Shown here in pieces: positions 26,275-38,940 of a DNA stretch of 64,000 nucleotides. The notes under the pieces are model-generated. The model ran no database searches. It saw nothing but the letters and a program-made list of their open reading frames with translations, and had not been told where the DNA came from. The stretch comes from Ischnura elegans (Eukaryota; Arthropoda; Insecta; Odonata; Coenagrionidae), in NCBI RefSeq assembly GCF_921293095.1, contig NC_060259.1, positions 76,318,120 through 76,382,119 of the forward strand. The letters are read 5' to 3'. The position numbers and the translations under genes are program-made. Every line of letters begins with the position of its first letter. The first letter of the stretch is position 1.

Positions 26275-27038
26275 TGCACTCCCTCCACCGATCAACTTTT
26301 CACAGAGCACCAATCCAGCCAATGGCAAACAAAGCACTTTGAAGGAGGGTGAGTAGACGCTCGTCAACAGCACCTCAAGTTAACTAGGGCCACTTACAGG
26401 GATACAAGCATCAAATCTCGCAGACTTTTGCCCCTGGGACGTCAGTTTTGCTGTAAAAAGGGAATTTTCTATTTCTGGCTATTAGTGTCGTATATGATGT
26501 AAGGAGGTATTCTTGTAAATGGTATCATTAGAATTTGTTTACGTTTTTGACTCGCCTTCCGCGGCTTTCGGGTTGGTTGATTGTCCGTCGAACGGCTGTC
26601 TCATTCCCTCCCCTTAACGGCTGGCTAGTCGCAAAGCACCCCCTCCGCTCATCCTCTTTTCTCCGAGCATCACGCCAGACAATGGCAAACAAAGCATTGC
26701 GAACGAGGGTGAGTAGTCGCTCTTCATCAGCAACAGCTCAAGTTAACTGGGGCAACTTGGGTACAGGGATACCTTCTTATGTGTTATTCTCACCGTGGAG
26801 ATACAAGCATCAAATCTCGCCGATTTTTACCCCTGGGACGTCAGTTTTGCTGTAAAAAGGGCATTTTCTATTTCTGGCTATTAGTGTCGTATATGATGTA
26901 AGGAGGTATTCTTGTAAATGGTATCATTAGAATTTGTTTACGTTTTTGACTCGCCTTCCGCAGCTTTTGGGGTTATTGACTGTCGACTTAAACGCCTGGC
27001 TACTCGAAATGCACCCCTCACGCTTTGCCTCCCCCTAC

Positions 27039-27341
27039 CAGGGGCGCAACTAGGATTAAGGCTGGGAGGGGGGCTTAGGTGCAACTAATACCGGAGTGTG
27101 TGGGGGTATGGTATACCCACCAGGATTAGCGGTAGGCACGAGATTAATAAATTCCAGAATTATAAGATAAATGGTTCAAAAAGGTGAGTTTTTACGGCTT
27201 TCTGAGGGATATTTTATTAGTCCTTACACTATTATTTTAGTAATATCAATCCAATTAAGTAAATTGGATTAAACTTAAAAATTTCTCTGAGCTCTGGGGG
27301 GAGAGTTTTATCCCTCAAAACCCCCCCTCGCTGCATCACTG
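27039..27341 (+). mobile_element. hAT-like MITE, family A (GGGGCGCA), copy 1
   Basis: It begins CAGGGGCGCAACTAGGAT and ends CTCGCTGCATCACTG. It shares TGTGTGGGGGTATGG, CCCACCAGGATTAGCGGTAGG and an ending of CCCCCTCGCTGC with copies at 27503-28479, 52150-52450 and 56761-57047 (reverse). The flanking octamers CCCCCTAC and CGCCCTGC match at 6 of 8 positions. It splits unit three of the 399-bp array. Confidence 0.7.
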
Positions 27342-27502
27342 CGCCCTGCTGAATACTATGCCAGCCAATGGTAAACACCTTATAGTGAAGTAGGTTTAGT
27401 GGTCGTTCACCAACAATAATAGCTGAAGTCAAGTGGTTAACGTTACATACAGGGATACCTCCTTACACGTTTTTCTCACCCTGTAGATGGAAGCTGCCAT
27501 TT

Positions 27503-28479
27503 CAGGGGCGCAGCCAGTAATAGGGTGGTTTCCTTCATCAAAGAAAACGAAAGGCATTGATTGCAATTCGTTACCCACCATTAGTGTATTCATAATACAC
27601 AAATTATTTGGTTTTTGAAATACCGGTTTAGACGAATGGCAAGGGTCAAATTTTATCCTCATTTGAAAAAGGCCAGATTGGCGCCCATGCGATTCCACTC
27701 CGCATGACGTCACAGGGACCTAGTTTCTACACGAGAGGATAGGAGTTATACATCGTCTGAGGTTACCAATGCATGCATGAGGCACAGAGCTCAGGGAAAC
27801 ATGTCTTAATAATCACCTTTTAAAAATGGCTAAGTTCGGAAAGTTTTCTTCGTTTGATAAGGTATTAATAAACCTTTTTTAAGCCAAGCGCTACCATCCA
27901 GCAAGGTACTCAGCTATCCGCTAGCATCCTGCGACGTATCAGCGCTAAGCCTCGCCTCAAGGTCACCTTACCAGGCGGGAGGGGGAACCAGAAATACGAC
28001 GTACGGAGATATTTCCCGGCATTCATACTTAAGCGTCGCGTTTTCGCGCGCTTGAAAATTTTCACTTTTTATTTAATCGCGAAAAATAGATGTTGTCATT
28101 TAAAAATCTAAAAGCGTGAAATTCGTACTCCAGGAGTAATAATCTTTTGATTAAAGCAATAAAAAAATAATAGGAAACCACCCTATTAAGGCTGGGGGGG
28201 GGGGGGGGTGGTTTAGGTGTAACTAATACCAGGGTGTGTGGGGGTATAGAATATTCACCAGGATAAGCGGTAGGTGCGAGATCAATAAATTGCGGAATTT
28301 TAAGATAAATGGTTCAAAATGGTGAGTTTTACAGCTTTCTGAGGGATATTTTATTAATGCTCACACTATTCTTTTAGTAATATCAATCCAATTAAGAATA
28401 ATGGATTAAGTTTAAGCATTTCTCTGATCTCTAGGGGGGGGGGTTTAACCCCCAAAACCCCCCCCTCGCTGCGCCAATG
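27503..28479 (+). mobile_element. hAT-like MITE, family A, copy 2, split by a TA-flanked MITE
   Basis: The left 20 bases (CAGGGGCGCAGCCAGTAA) lie before the TA-flanked element and the body resumes at 28184 with TTAAGGCTGGG. The end at 28479 is CTCGCTGCGCCAATG. The flanking target sequences are only roughly alike. G-runs of 15 or more occur near 28190-28210. Confidence 0.7.
27523..28183 (-). mobile_element. TA-flanked 0.65-kb MITE, family M, copy 1 (Tc1/mariner-type)
   Basis: The termini are GGGTGGTTTCCTTC and, inverted, GGGTGGTTTCCTATTATT, with TA on each side. Five copies occur in the window (here and at 39334, 58319, 61400, 62046). Shared interior marks are TGACGTCAC, CATGCATGCATGAGG, GCGCGCTTGAAAATTTTCAC and CTCCAGGAGTAATAAT. 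No intact transposase ORF is present. Copies 1 and 2 are inverted relative to copies 3-5. Confidence 0.85.
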
Positions 28480-28649
28480 GCCTATTTAACAGATTTTTGC
28501 CACTCCAACCCCAAATACGCTCTACGTATGGCATCTTCGAAGCCGGCTCTGAGAGTCGTATAATTTATTAAATGGTATTCTCGTGAATGGTAATATTGCC
28601 AATTCTGCATACATTTATCGCAGCAGTTTTTGATCCTCTCATTTAATTT

Positions 28650-28775
28650 TATAGGTCAAAGTGGCAGAAGGGCAAAATCCTTGTCTGTGAAACAAGAGGT
28701 CGTGGGTTCGAGTCCCACTACTGTATGTTGCTCCTATCCAGGGTTTGGCTGTCCGTGCATGTGCATCAGAAGACA
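28650..28775 (+). mobile_element. tRNA-derived SINE head (candidate)
   Basis: An A-box-like TGGCAGAAGGG near 28662 and a B box GGTTCGAGTCC at 28705-28715, the latter inside a perfect T-arm (GTGGG/CCCAC), are spaced as in tRNA genes. A full cloverleaf could not be drawn, so I call it a SINE head or tRNA relic rather than a tRNA gene. Confidence 0.5.
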
Positions 28776-29324
28776 ATTATTATTAACCCCAATGTAAACG
28801 GCTCATTTGTTTTGTTTTTTGGTGGTATGGAAATAAATGTCATGAAAAACTGAAGGTTAAATTTAACAGTATTTTTACAGTTATGAATATGGAAATAGAT
28901 ATGTATTTAATTTTTTGTGAAGAGTGAAATATTTGTGCATTGCTGCCATTTGGACATAATTGACTTACCTATTATGTACCTGATTTTTAGTTGATTAGAT
29001 GCCCATTGTCTGCTCTCCTCTGCTTTCTACATTGATATGTATTTACCTTTTAAGTGGAGAGCATAAAAAAATCAATTGCTCAGAAAGGGTTTTCATCAAG
29101 AAAGACACAAGATATTTCAGCTTAAAGCAAAATAGATTCCTTATGGTCTTATTTACAGGGGATAGGAACATTGAGTTTCAAGCCTTTAAAATACCTACTC
29201 AGCACATTGCGATCAAGTGTTTTGGTGCCTGGGGGAGCTTGTGAGTCTGGCTGTGCATAGACTCACAAGCCCAAATGGGGCATGTTAAAATGCCCATCTT
29301 TAGCTAATATTCACTAAACCCAAT

Positions 29325-30736
29325 AGAACATCTAATCTATGCAGATGACTTGAAGATCTTTCATCCTATTGATTCAGACAATGATGCTGTGGATCTTCAG
29401 AGGTGTTTAACCTCTCTTGCTGACTGGTGTGATAATAATTCATTGAAGCTGAACTTAAGTAAATGTAATGTACTTACCTTTTGTCGAGGGAAAATCCCAT
29501 ATCTAAAGAACTACATTTTATCTGGGATTACACTAGATAGAGTCGAACGTAAACAGGACCTAGGCATTTTGTTTGACTCTCAACTTAAGTTTGACACACA
29601 TATCGATACTGTAGTTAGTAAAGCATATAAATCTCTTGTTTTCATTTGCCGACACTGTAAAGATTTCAACAGTATTTTCAGTTACCGTATTCTGTATATT
29701 ACCTTAGTAAGATCTATGCTTGAATACTGCTCAGTAGTATGGAATCCATACTATTTGATATATGACGCTGCTATTGAGCGGGTTCAGAAAAAAATTTTAA
29801 GACTTGTTGCTTTTAGATTTAACTTAGAAAGAGAAAGAGGATCATATGTTGAACTGTTAAATCTACTCAATCTCAGTTCCTTATGTAATAGAAGAAAACA
29901 ATTAGGTCTTTTGTTTTTGTATGGCCTGCTAAATAACCTAATTCAGGGGCGGATCCAGGATTTTTTTCTGGGAGGGGCACAAGCAAGGCCGTATCCAGGA
30001 TTTTGTTCTGGGTGGGGCACAAGGATACCTCGTAATACAAAACGAATGCAATGATAATGGGAGCGTATTAAAAATCTTGCATATTTTTGAGGGTCTGGGG
30101 GGGGCACGTGCCCCCGTGCCCCCCCCCTGGATCCGCCTATGACCTATAATTATATGTCCGGATCTACTAAGTTTAATCAATATTAAAGTTCCTGCCTTAC
30201 ACTCTAGAACTCATAATCTTTTTTATCTCCCGCACTGCAGTTACAATTACATTAATTTTTTGCCTATGTTCAGGATAGCAAGAGATTATGATAACGTATA
30301 TGTATAGATGCTGATATTTTCCAAATGTCAAAAGTTTCTTTTAAAAAATTCTTTATGGACTGTTTGCGGTGCATTTCCTTAAGTACCCTTTTTAGTTTTG
30401 TAGTGTTGTCTTGTTTTCAATGTATGTATCTATTAAACTATTTATCTCACTTTTAATTTATAGCTTTTTTTCTCATTTAGTTATATATATGTTTGGTAAA
30501 TGATGATATGATATGGTGGTATGATATTCGTATGTTTATACAGGTTTATATTATGTATGTTTTTTTTGTGTAACTACTTCTATGTTGTATTTTATCTCCT
30601 AATATGTATTTCATGTCATTGATATCTATGTTTCTGGTATTTGAAGTATATTGATATTGTGATAACTTTGTGCAATTTCAATTTGTGCTAATGTAAAAGG
30701 GCTTAGGCCCGTGGAATAAATTTATTATTATTATTC
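29325..30736 (+). mobile_element. 5'-truncated LINE, RT C-terminus and 3' tail (jockey/I-like)
   Basis: The copy opens at the catalytic motif IYADDLKIFHP (about 29335). It continues in one frame through LADWCDNNSLKLNLSKCNVL, DLGILFDSQLKFDTHI, FICRHCKDF, LVRSMLEYCSVVWNPYY and RVQKKILRLVAFRF, which is the usual C-terminal end of an arthropod LINE RT. The reading is broken by a short hAT-like element at 29944-30141, then resumes with LHSRTHNLF and FRIARDYD. The 3' end is GGAATAAATTTATTATTATTATT, an ATT-repeat tail. Everything before the YADD box is missing. No target duplication was found. Confidence 0.88.
29944..30141. mobile_element. hAT-like MITE, family B (GGGCGGATCCAGG), inside the LINE
   Basis: The termini are CAGGGGCGGATCCAGG and, inverted, CATAGGCGGATCCAGG. 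The flanks ACCTAATT and ACCTATAA share their first five bases, a partly decayed 8-bp duplication. A second GTATCCAGGATTTTGTTCTGG copy of the left end lies inside at about 29990. The same family is seen at 57056-57326. Confidence 0.75.
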
Positions 30737-30768
30737 AATGACGTTTTGAGTGCCCAGGAAATATTAAG

Positions 30769-31372
30769 CAGTGGCGGCTTGCCCATAAGGACTCTCGGAC
30801 GCCGCCGCTCCCAAAGATTTGAAAAAGGAAAAAAAATTAAATACCCATTCAATTGTAATTATGCATCTATTAACCAAGGTGTTTTTTCAATCGCATACAT
30901 CGAAAATGTAAGAAAAGCACGCGAGAAGTTCGTCTTTGTAGCCATGGGGTGCTGGCCAGAACGTCCCAATCCATCACCATGCAGTTACATGGAGAGTGGT
31001 AGTGGTGGGGGCTGCTGGTGCTATGACGCGTCCAAGCTTGTGCCTTATGGAAGTCTTGGGACACCGCCCGAGCATGCGCAGAACGAGTGAGTTGACATCA
31101 CCGCGCCGGCCGTATAATCTTGGTGTTGCAGAATACCTTGTTTTGGTGACCAGTTAACTTATTATGTGTAAATTGTTTTAACGTAAATAGGTCTAGTTGT
31201 AGTTGAGTTAATCAAGTTAGTGATTGTTAGTGTTTTGGTGTTAGTGATTATTTTGTGTATTAGTGATCTCTAGATTACCTTAAAAACTCACTAAAACACA
31301 CAAAATATTAAAAACTTTTGACCCTCCGGTGGAGTGTGCCCCGCCCAGCATTTGACTCACGAGCCGCCACTG
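30769..31372. mobile_element. hAT-like MITE, 604 bp, near-perfect 8-bp TSD
   Basis: The left end is CAGTGGCGGCTTGCCC and the right end, inverted, is CAGTGGCGGCTCGTGA. The flanking octamers ATATTAAG (30761-30768) and ATTTTAAG (31373-31380) match at 7 of 8. It lies 30 bp after the LINE tail. No transposase was seen. Confidence 0.8.
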
Positions 31373-31745
31373 ATTTTAAGGAAATTGCATTCCTGGAAAT
31401 GAATTTTGACGCTATTCTGGCTCTCAAAAACTTGATAAAAGTTAATAGAAAAGAGCAATTTCATGACAATATTACTATAAAAAGTGTGATTATCATGCTT
31501 ATAAAATTTTATAATTTATTATGGCTCTACAATGTATTTAGTGAATTTGTTCCCAGAAACTGCGATGAAATCTAAAATAAATTTTTTGAATATTCATTCC
31601 AAAAAAGCATTAGGTTCTCTTCTATCCTCTGAAAACTTTATATATTTTTTGTATATATTTTTTCAAACTGAGTATGTTGTAAATAAAGCAACTAATGAAG
31701 TAGGATTTCATAATCGAAAAAAAAGTTGTTCAAGTTATCTGAGCC

Positions 31746-31880
31746 TTATTTTACTACAGCTTTCATATACTCATCGAGATAGAAGTGAGTGTTGTGGGTG
31801 CCTCCTAAGCTCTGGACCCTCAGGGATTGCCAACCAGCCAATCTGGCCAGACCACCCCTGTTGCTGGTTTTGCCAACAAC
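31746..31880 (-). repeat. Dispersed repeat segment shared with 57535-57635
   Basis: Read on the minus strand, GGTCTGGCCAGATTGGCTGG followed by ACAACACTCACTTCTATC matches the + strand at 57535-57635 (AGTCTGGTCAGGTCAGCTGG followed by ACAATGCTCACATCTATC). An open frame of 123 codons spans it (31746-32117, minus), but I do not recognise the product. It is likely part of an unclassified mobile element. Confidence 0.45.
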
Positions 31881-32117
31881 ATGCTCTAATGGCATTAGCG
31901 TCAGCTGCTCAGCAAATTCATAATCATTACAACATGCTCTCTTTCGATTCCATTCTTTTCTTGAGCCATGTATTTGGCAAAATGCCTTTCCCTGTAATAC
32001 TACAATGTAAAAATACTTTAACTTCTTTTTGGGAACTGGTACGCACAAAAAAACTGATTCTGAGTAATAACCGGGTAGTTTCAATGGTTTGATACTTGGA
32101 GGGAAGACCCACCGCAA

Positions 32118-33559
32118 GGCCCCAGGACAGTAGCTTACCTTAGGTTATTGCATATAAATGAAAGGCAAATGTAAAAAGTCAAAAATAATATTTATTGGGA
32201 ACTAATACATTCTTTCACAAGAATAATATAAATTAGCAAACAAGTTAATGTGTAATGGTGGATACACATGGGGGGGCGCATGCCCCCCTTATGGCTTAGG
32301 CCACATTGCCAAACATTGCAGAAGCACAGTTGAAACTTTTTTATATCATAAGATGGCATTCTCTTGCATGTGTGTATAATCACTTTATTTAAAACTTTCT
32401 TCAACTTAGCATATGACTTGATAAATTTTAATTACAGTAAAAGAAAAGGTAGCTCAAGATATCTTTTGAATGAAATTCTTGAACTCTTTCGTAAAAAAGA
32501 ATAAATAGAAACATAAAATTAGTGTGTTTCATTTAAATTGTGTAAGACATTAAAGGAGAAAAACAACTCCGCAAGAAAAAACAATAAAGTAATGGGAAAT
32601 ACTTTTAATAGCCATGAGCTATGACTAAATGGCTATAAAGGATTAATATTACACACTCCAACATAATTTTTTGGGAATACCAACAAAGGATAAGATATAT
32701 GAAGACGGATGATGATTGTATAGACAATTTCACAATTCAAAACTTTCATGAGAGAGAAGACAGAGAAATACAGCTCATCAGTACATTCTTTCTCATAGGA
32801 TAATTACCTAAAAAAGTTGCCAAGAGTATTTCAATACCAGGTCAAAATTATAGAAAGATTCACATGACATCAGTAGAAAAATGCATTACGTTAATTTCAC
32901 TAACAGAGAACAATATAGGATAGACTTGATAAAAGAAAATTATTAATTCAAAATTTTGTGACTATCTTGGGTTGACTGCCAGTTACAGTAGATTTGCATT
33001 GAGTATGATATGGAAATGTTGCATTTTAAATTTCTGTTCAGAAATCCCCCCTCACCACCTTACCCTCTTTCCCTTTCCTCCACACCCCTCTTCCCCCCTC
33101 CCCTCAACCCAGAAATGCTTTGCTGAGTCGCTATGAGCGAGCAGCTCTCTAAAATGCGCTGTGAGCAGTGAGAAAGCTCCACAAAAAGAGTCATTTATCC
33201 CATCACTATAATTAATACACCACTAGTATCAGATTAATACTGGAACCTGCTGTATCTTTATTTAGAAGAATGCACAAAGAATAAAGAAATGAGTACCATT
33301 GGAAGATAATTCTGCCATCTTGAATAATCCGTGAGCATCCTATGACACCACCCCAAATCCAACCACAGTAACCTCTAGATCTAATTTTTTCCAGTCCTTC
33401 CAAACTTCATATTATGCAAATATGTATATGAAACACAGCTAAAAGAAAGACAGCTAGCACCCTTAATATGCATGTAATTATTTATAGGGTACACAAGTGC
33501 TGATTTGATACAATGAATACTGTTTGGACTCGACGGGATATGATGTAAGCCCATAGTCC
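32118..33559. other. No gene seen; polypyrimidine tract
   Basis: AT-rich DNA without conserved coding. At 33045-33110 the + strand is an almost pure C/T run of about 65 nt, with only a few interruptions. That could form unusual structure or simply be low complexity. Confidence 0.5.
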
Positions 33560-36500
33560 CACGGTGCTAGTGATGGACTTAGTCGGTCATTCTCGTGATC
33601 CCAATCACGGTGACCATTCATTTGAGTGACTCTGTCATGAACGGGAGGTCATGATTGTGGAAAGTGGACGGCAATCACGACCGAGTAGGCAATCACGACC
33701 GAGTAGGCAATCACGACCGCGTAGACAATCACGACCGCATAGACAATCACGACCGAGGGGGCAATCACTACTCTGTTGTCAATCATGACCCGCTTATCGC
33801 TTTCTTGTTAAGGGCAATATCTATGTAGCTTGTTAAACGAAAGATGAGTTGTTATTATTATTAATCTATAAAGTTTTTCACTTGATAAAATTAGAAACTA
33901 GTTAATTCTTATCTTAATTACTTCCAAAACATTTACAAATACAGAATGTTCCTTAAATGTTGTTTATCACACTCCTTTTATTGTTTTTCAAGATACAGAA
34001 TCAACGATAATTTCCAATTGTTCGTAGGGCATCGGGTTACAGATATTTTATTATTAGTCCAGGAAATGAAGCATTTTGGCTTGCAATTTTTTCAAACTGA
34101 ATCGATTTTCTTGAAATTTTCACAATAAGTAGGGAATATACCAACAATCAAAATCTTTATCATGCCGACGGGCGCTTTTACTCTGGGGGGGGGGGGGTTT
34201 CCACCCCATCTCGGGGGTGGAAAATTTTAATTATATTTTGACCACAGGAATCGATAGAAAAGTAAATTCTAAGAATAAAATGTTTTTCCGTTTTTTGCGT
34301 AAAATTAATATTTTTCGAGTTATTTGCGATTGAAAGTAACAGTTTTTTGACGAAAAAATCAACGATTTTAATCGATTATAGGCATATAACTTGAAAAGTA
34401 TTAATTTTATTAGGAAATTGAGAATTACAAAACTGTAGCCTGTAAAAAATTAAATAAAAATCTTATTTTATATTTCCTTAATGACCAATTCGGACAAAGC
34501 TACAACTTGTTGATGGTTATCTATTGTTTGTCAAACGCTAAATTTGAAAGATTCAATACCAAATAGCGGGAAAAATGTAATTTTCGAGGAAAAATTATGC
34601 AATCTGTTTAAAATTGTTTTTAAAAAACTTTCTTATAACGAGAAAAAATATTTTTTTATCATGAAATTTGAGCGAGTTATGATTAAAAATAAGATCAGTC
34701 CCTACTTTTTTGTACGAAAAAATCAGTGAAAACAACTCCTTATTACCACAATAGTCAAAATTGATCAATGCCCTTCAGTATTTCTCTTTATTTAAGTATT
34801 GTTAATTGATCCTAGAAGTTTTTTTAATTTACAACTCTAAATTTTGAAAACATTGGAGGAAAAAGTGAAAAGTCATTTTCTACAATTTCGTTAAAAATGC
34901 TCTTTTTTCAAAATAACTCCAAAAAAACTGGAGATATGAAAAAAATGCAGGAGTAATAAATTGTAGCCTCTTTATTTCCAAATATTTTGGTGTGTTTTAA
35001 TTTTCTATACAATAAATATTTGGTGAGATGTTGATAATTAAAACCTCTATTTCCAAGGGAGCTCCACCTTATTTAAACCCTTAAATCCCTCCCCTTTCAA
35101 AACTAATGACTCGGAAAAAATTTAATTCACATGACCTTTTAGTCAGTAAAAACCCTACAAAATACAATTTAAATGAACTTTCTATCATAAAAAATAAAGG
35201 AGCTATGTTTGAAATACCAATAAAATTAATTTGCGAAAAATTCGAAATCCACAATTCTGAGCATAATATTCCTCATAATCAGCATATACTTTGTGTACTA
35301 TACGTCAGAATCTAACGATACACTCAAATTTGCTACAAAATAAACACACATACCCATAAGATGTATATATACATACACATATGTGAGTATGTGTGCTCTC
35401 GCTCACAGTGACCTGTGAGCATGCATGTGGTGGGAAGACTGGAAGCCATACAGTCTCCGTTTTGATTGTGTTTCATGTAATGTCTACATAAATTTACATT
35501 TACTTGTTTATGTTACCATGACGATTTTGTTCTGTTTATCCTATTGTTATATCTTTTCTGTGCTGTGATTAAAATCATCAGAGAAAAAAGTGTATACATA
35601 ATAAAAGGAGTAAGAAAGTGAATAAAAAGATACAATGTAATAAATAATTTTTATTTTTAGGGTAAATAATTTTTTTTACATTAACCCCCAATAAGGGTTG
35701 ATTATTATGGGTTGAAACGCCTTAAAATTATTTTCCTAACATAAAAAAATAATTATAAAAATAATTTAAACTAAATTTTACTCGTATTTAGCTTTAAAAA
35801 ATAATGTTTTAAGTTCCAGCTTTTAGGGGTAGTTTTCACCCCTAAATAATAAAAGGCGCCCTTCGGCATAATATAGATTTTGATAAAGGGGGTATGATTA
35901 GACTAATCCCAAATATTAATGCAAATCGATTCGGTTTGAAAAAAATTTTTAAAGGAGGTATGATTAGTATAAACACAAATTTTTAAGCAAATCGACTCAG
36001 TTTGAAAATTCTTTTTTACATTAACCCCAATAAGGGTTGATTATTATGGGTTGAAACGCCTTAAAATTATTTTCCAAACAAAAAAAAATAATTATACAAA
36101 TGTAAGCGCTCTTTCATTAAGATTATTATAAGCTGCGAGACGACGAGGGTCGCCTTGAACGGACTTCGTTTGGGACCCAGCCATTAAGCGCATTCCTGCT
36201 GTCATCGGAAGAGTCGCTTAACAAATGATCTCTTTCGGTGACTCCAGGGGCGTGGGGCTGGTGGCGGCTAGTGCCGGGTCTACACTAGTAACTTAAGTGA
36301 CTACTTAAGTTGGCTCTGTATTTAAGTTGGTAGTGTAGGTGTCACCAGCTTCATTTAAGTACACCTCCACTTAAGTCATCTTAGAACCCAACTTAAATTG
36401 CGTAGGCAACTGTTTCCGCACGGTTGAAGCTCTTCATGTGTTGTAAATGGCACATAAATACCCATCTCACGTCATCCCGTTGATTATGTTCATGCATGCA

Positions 36501-37206
36501 TGTTCATGATTATGTTCTAAGTTGTGCTGTATTGTATGATGTGGTTATTGAGCGTTCTATTACGTTAGTTAATTTCTAGTGTTGGGGATATTAATTCGAC
36601 GAATTTATTTTGTAGTGTTTCTCATCTTATTGTTGGTTTTATTTCCGTGAAAACTAATTGCTATGCCTGTTGCTCACGGTGAAACTCGATTTATAAAACT
36701 TAGAAACGTTTTAAGGAATTTTAAGACTGACAATGAGACGACGGCAGAGGATCCGGTAAAACAGTTTATTTTCCATGGTGTCATAATCGAAAATAACGTA
36801 AACGAATGCACTCAGTAACTTCCCAAACACTGTTATTGAAACTATTGCATAGGGCTTTAATGTTAGTCCTAGGGATGCCGAGGGAGATAAGATGTGGCGA
36901 TTTCATTTGACGTGGGAGGAATTAATGGTTGAAATTTAACATCAATGGTTTTAATAAAGCAGTGGAATTTGACTAGCAATAAGTGTTTTTGTTTACGTTA
37001 TGAATATGTCATTCCACGAAGTCACGCTTAGTAATTCTAAATTCCTATGGCTCCATCACCTCTCGCCATATAGCGTTCCCTCAGGAACTGAAATCGGTCT
37101 TTCCTTTTAACCTTCTGAATCCAAAACGGTTAATTCACGGAGTTTGGAAGTTTATTTCAAATAACAGTCGCTTTGGATCAAAGAATCACTAATTGCCCAA
37201 GTAACA

Positions 37207-37480
37207 ATGACCGTTGGGCCTCGGTTGGGGAACCGTAGTCACGGTTGGCTCATTGTGGGTGGATATGCCTACCAAATTCCATTGTTGGCCCAACGCAGAT
37301 ATCGTTCGTTGGCCCAACGAAACGGTTTATGCTGTTGGCCCAACGCAGATATCGTTCGTTGGCCCAACGAAACGGTTTATGCTGTTGGCCCAACGCAGAT
37401 ATCGTTCGTTGGCCCAACGAAACGGTTTATGCTGTTGGCCCAACGGAAATCCCCAACGATGGCCCTACGAAATGGATTAT
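37207..37480. repeat. Left subterminal repeat array (50-bp units)
   Basis: Three complete 50-bp units start at 37284, 37334 and 37384, with a partial one at 37434. Each holds two near-palindromes GTTGGCCCAAC. Looser CCGTTGGGCC, CGGTTGGG and CGGTTGGC motifs precede them. Chance open frames through this array are not genes. Confidence 0.9.
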
Positions 37481-38940
37481 CATTGGGCCACCGTTGGGAC
37501 ATCATACCATTTTCTCACTTTCCGCCATGAGCGCTGCAAAAAAAATTCCGACAAAATTTACTGCATTAACGGCATGTCGCAGTTTTTCCCTAGATTTTTA
37601 TGAAAAAATTTCCATAATTGACTTTCTAAGGGAGCCGTGTATGAATTTTTTCTTTCACTAGAATATCCAGTCTACTTGGATTAAATTTCAAAATAAGAAT
37701 ATATATAGCCGACGGTGCTTGATTCACACGCGATATTTAGAAACAAATACTGCCGCGACTGCCGCCGATTTTTTCAAGTGAAAGTCGAACTTAACCAATC
37801 GATACAACGATTGAATCGACACCTCACAATCGAAAGAATCGGAACTCAATAATCGAACACTATCGATAGTCGATTATTTTCAACCATCCGACATCATTAC
37901 TACTCCGCAACTCAATTACAATTACTCCACAACTACAATGAACACCGCTGTTTACGTGGCAAAGCAAATATATGACATATATTAACAGCATGCGGCTTCG
38001 TCGTCTACCGCGGTCTGATGTTTACGCGGCGGAAACTGAGTTTTCGTTGACAACTCTCGTCGCGTAAACTGAAGCACGAAACTTACGCGGCGGAATGTTC
38101 GAAATGGCTTACTGAATAGACAATGGCTTAATGACATCAAAATTAATGGTAACCTAGGTGTGGCAATACCTTACCAACGTTAAGAGGTTTTTTGTATTTT
38201 ATATTGTTCATACTTTTTTCTTACCCTAGCCCTGATGATGATTTAAAAATAAATCGAAACGTTGGCTGAAACTTGTTTTTAAAATTGAACTAAACTCCAA
38301 GAAATTTCATATCGTATAATAAACAAGGTCAACAAACGAGAAGAATAATAATAATTACTGAATAGCAACAATGTGATTTTCGCGATCCCGTCACGAAATC
38401 TTTCGTCTTCGCGACCGCGTAAACAATTACTGCTGTTCAACGTGGACTTCATTTCGCGACGTGTTAGCTGATGCGGTAGCGTGGTGTTTTAGGAATACAT
38501 CTTGCCTTAGCAATAAGGAAAGAGGAAGAAAAAAGATCGAGTATTCCTGCACTCATTTTTCACACGCGGAAGAGGATATATTGTAAACGGTAAGTAATTG
38601 TATGCATATTAATAACGCATCCGCAGAGTAGCATTTCAGTCACGTGGGTTAATCCACAACTATGGCCGGTTTTTTGTAATTTTATGTGTATTATGTAGCG
38701 TTTCAGTGCTGGAAATATTTCCATGATTTGGAATCAAAATTGTAGTCATAAGTGTTGAATCTAACTAATACTTGTCTTACATCGAATTTGGTGAAATTTA
38801 AGCATGGCACGTCGTCGGGTTTTGTAAAAAGATTTGATGCTCTACTCTAGTCTTCGGTATACGGTGTATTTTCTTTGGTTAATATAAGCGAGTTTTCTTG
38901 AGATATGCAAGTTTTTTTGTTGCCAGATTCGGTAAGCGGA

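Larger units (their letters stand above)
26275..28640. repeat. Tandem array of about 399-bp units, third unit split by insertions
   Basis: Two adjacent copies share GCCAATGGCAAACAAAGCA, AGTTAACT, CCTGGGACGTCAGTTTTGC and GTATATGATGTAAGGAGG. The landmark GAATTTGTTTACG occurs at 26531 and 26930, a spacing of 399 bp. A third, more diverged unit starts near 26985 and continues in the pieces 27342-27502 and 28480-28640. It is interrupted by two hAT-like MITEs, one of which holds a TA-flanked MITE. Units 1 and 2 are most alike. Confidence 0.8.

Noticed and set aside
31746-32117. 123-codon open frame as a host gene
   Set aside because: It overlaps a dispersed repeat, has no recognisable motif and no visible splice partners.
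33045-33110. Polypyrimidine tract as a splice or regulatory element
   Set aside because: No exon follows and no gene is near. It is best treated as low complexity.
37207-37661. Three overlapping open frames of 107-138 codons
   Set aside because: They run through the 50-bp repeat array in all three frames and translate to repeated WPNADIVRWPNETV-like units. They are products of the repeat, not genes.
38905-38940. Upstream ATG at 38905 as the DUF4806 protein start
   Set aside because: The intervening TTTTTTTGTTGCCAG is a strong acceptor, and the conserved family start is MYKVVEF at 38941.
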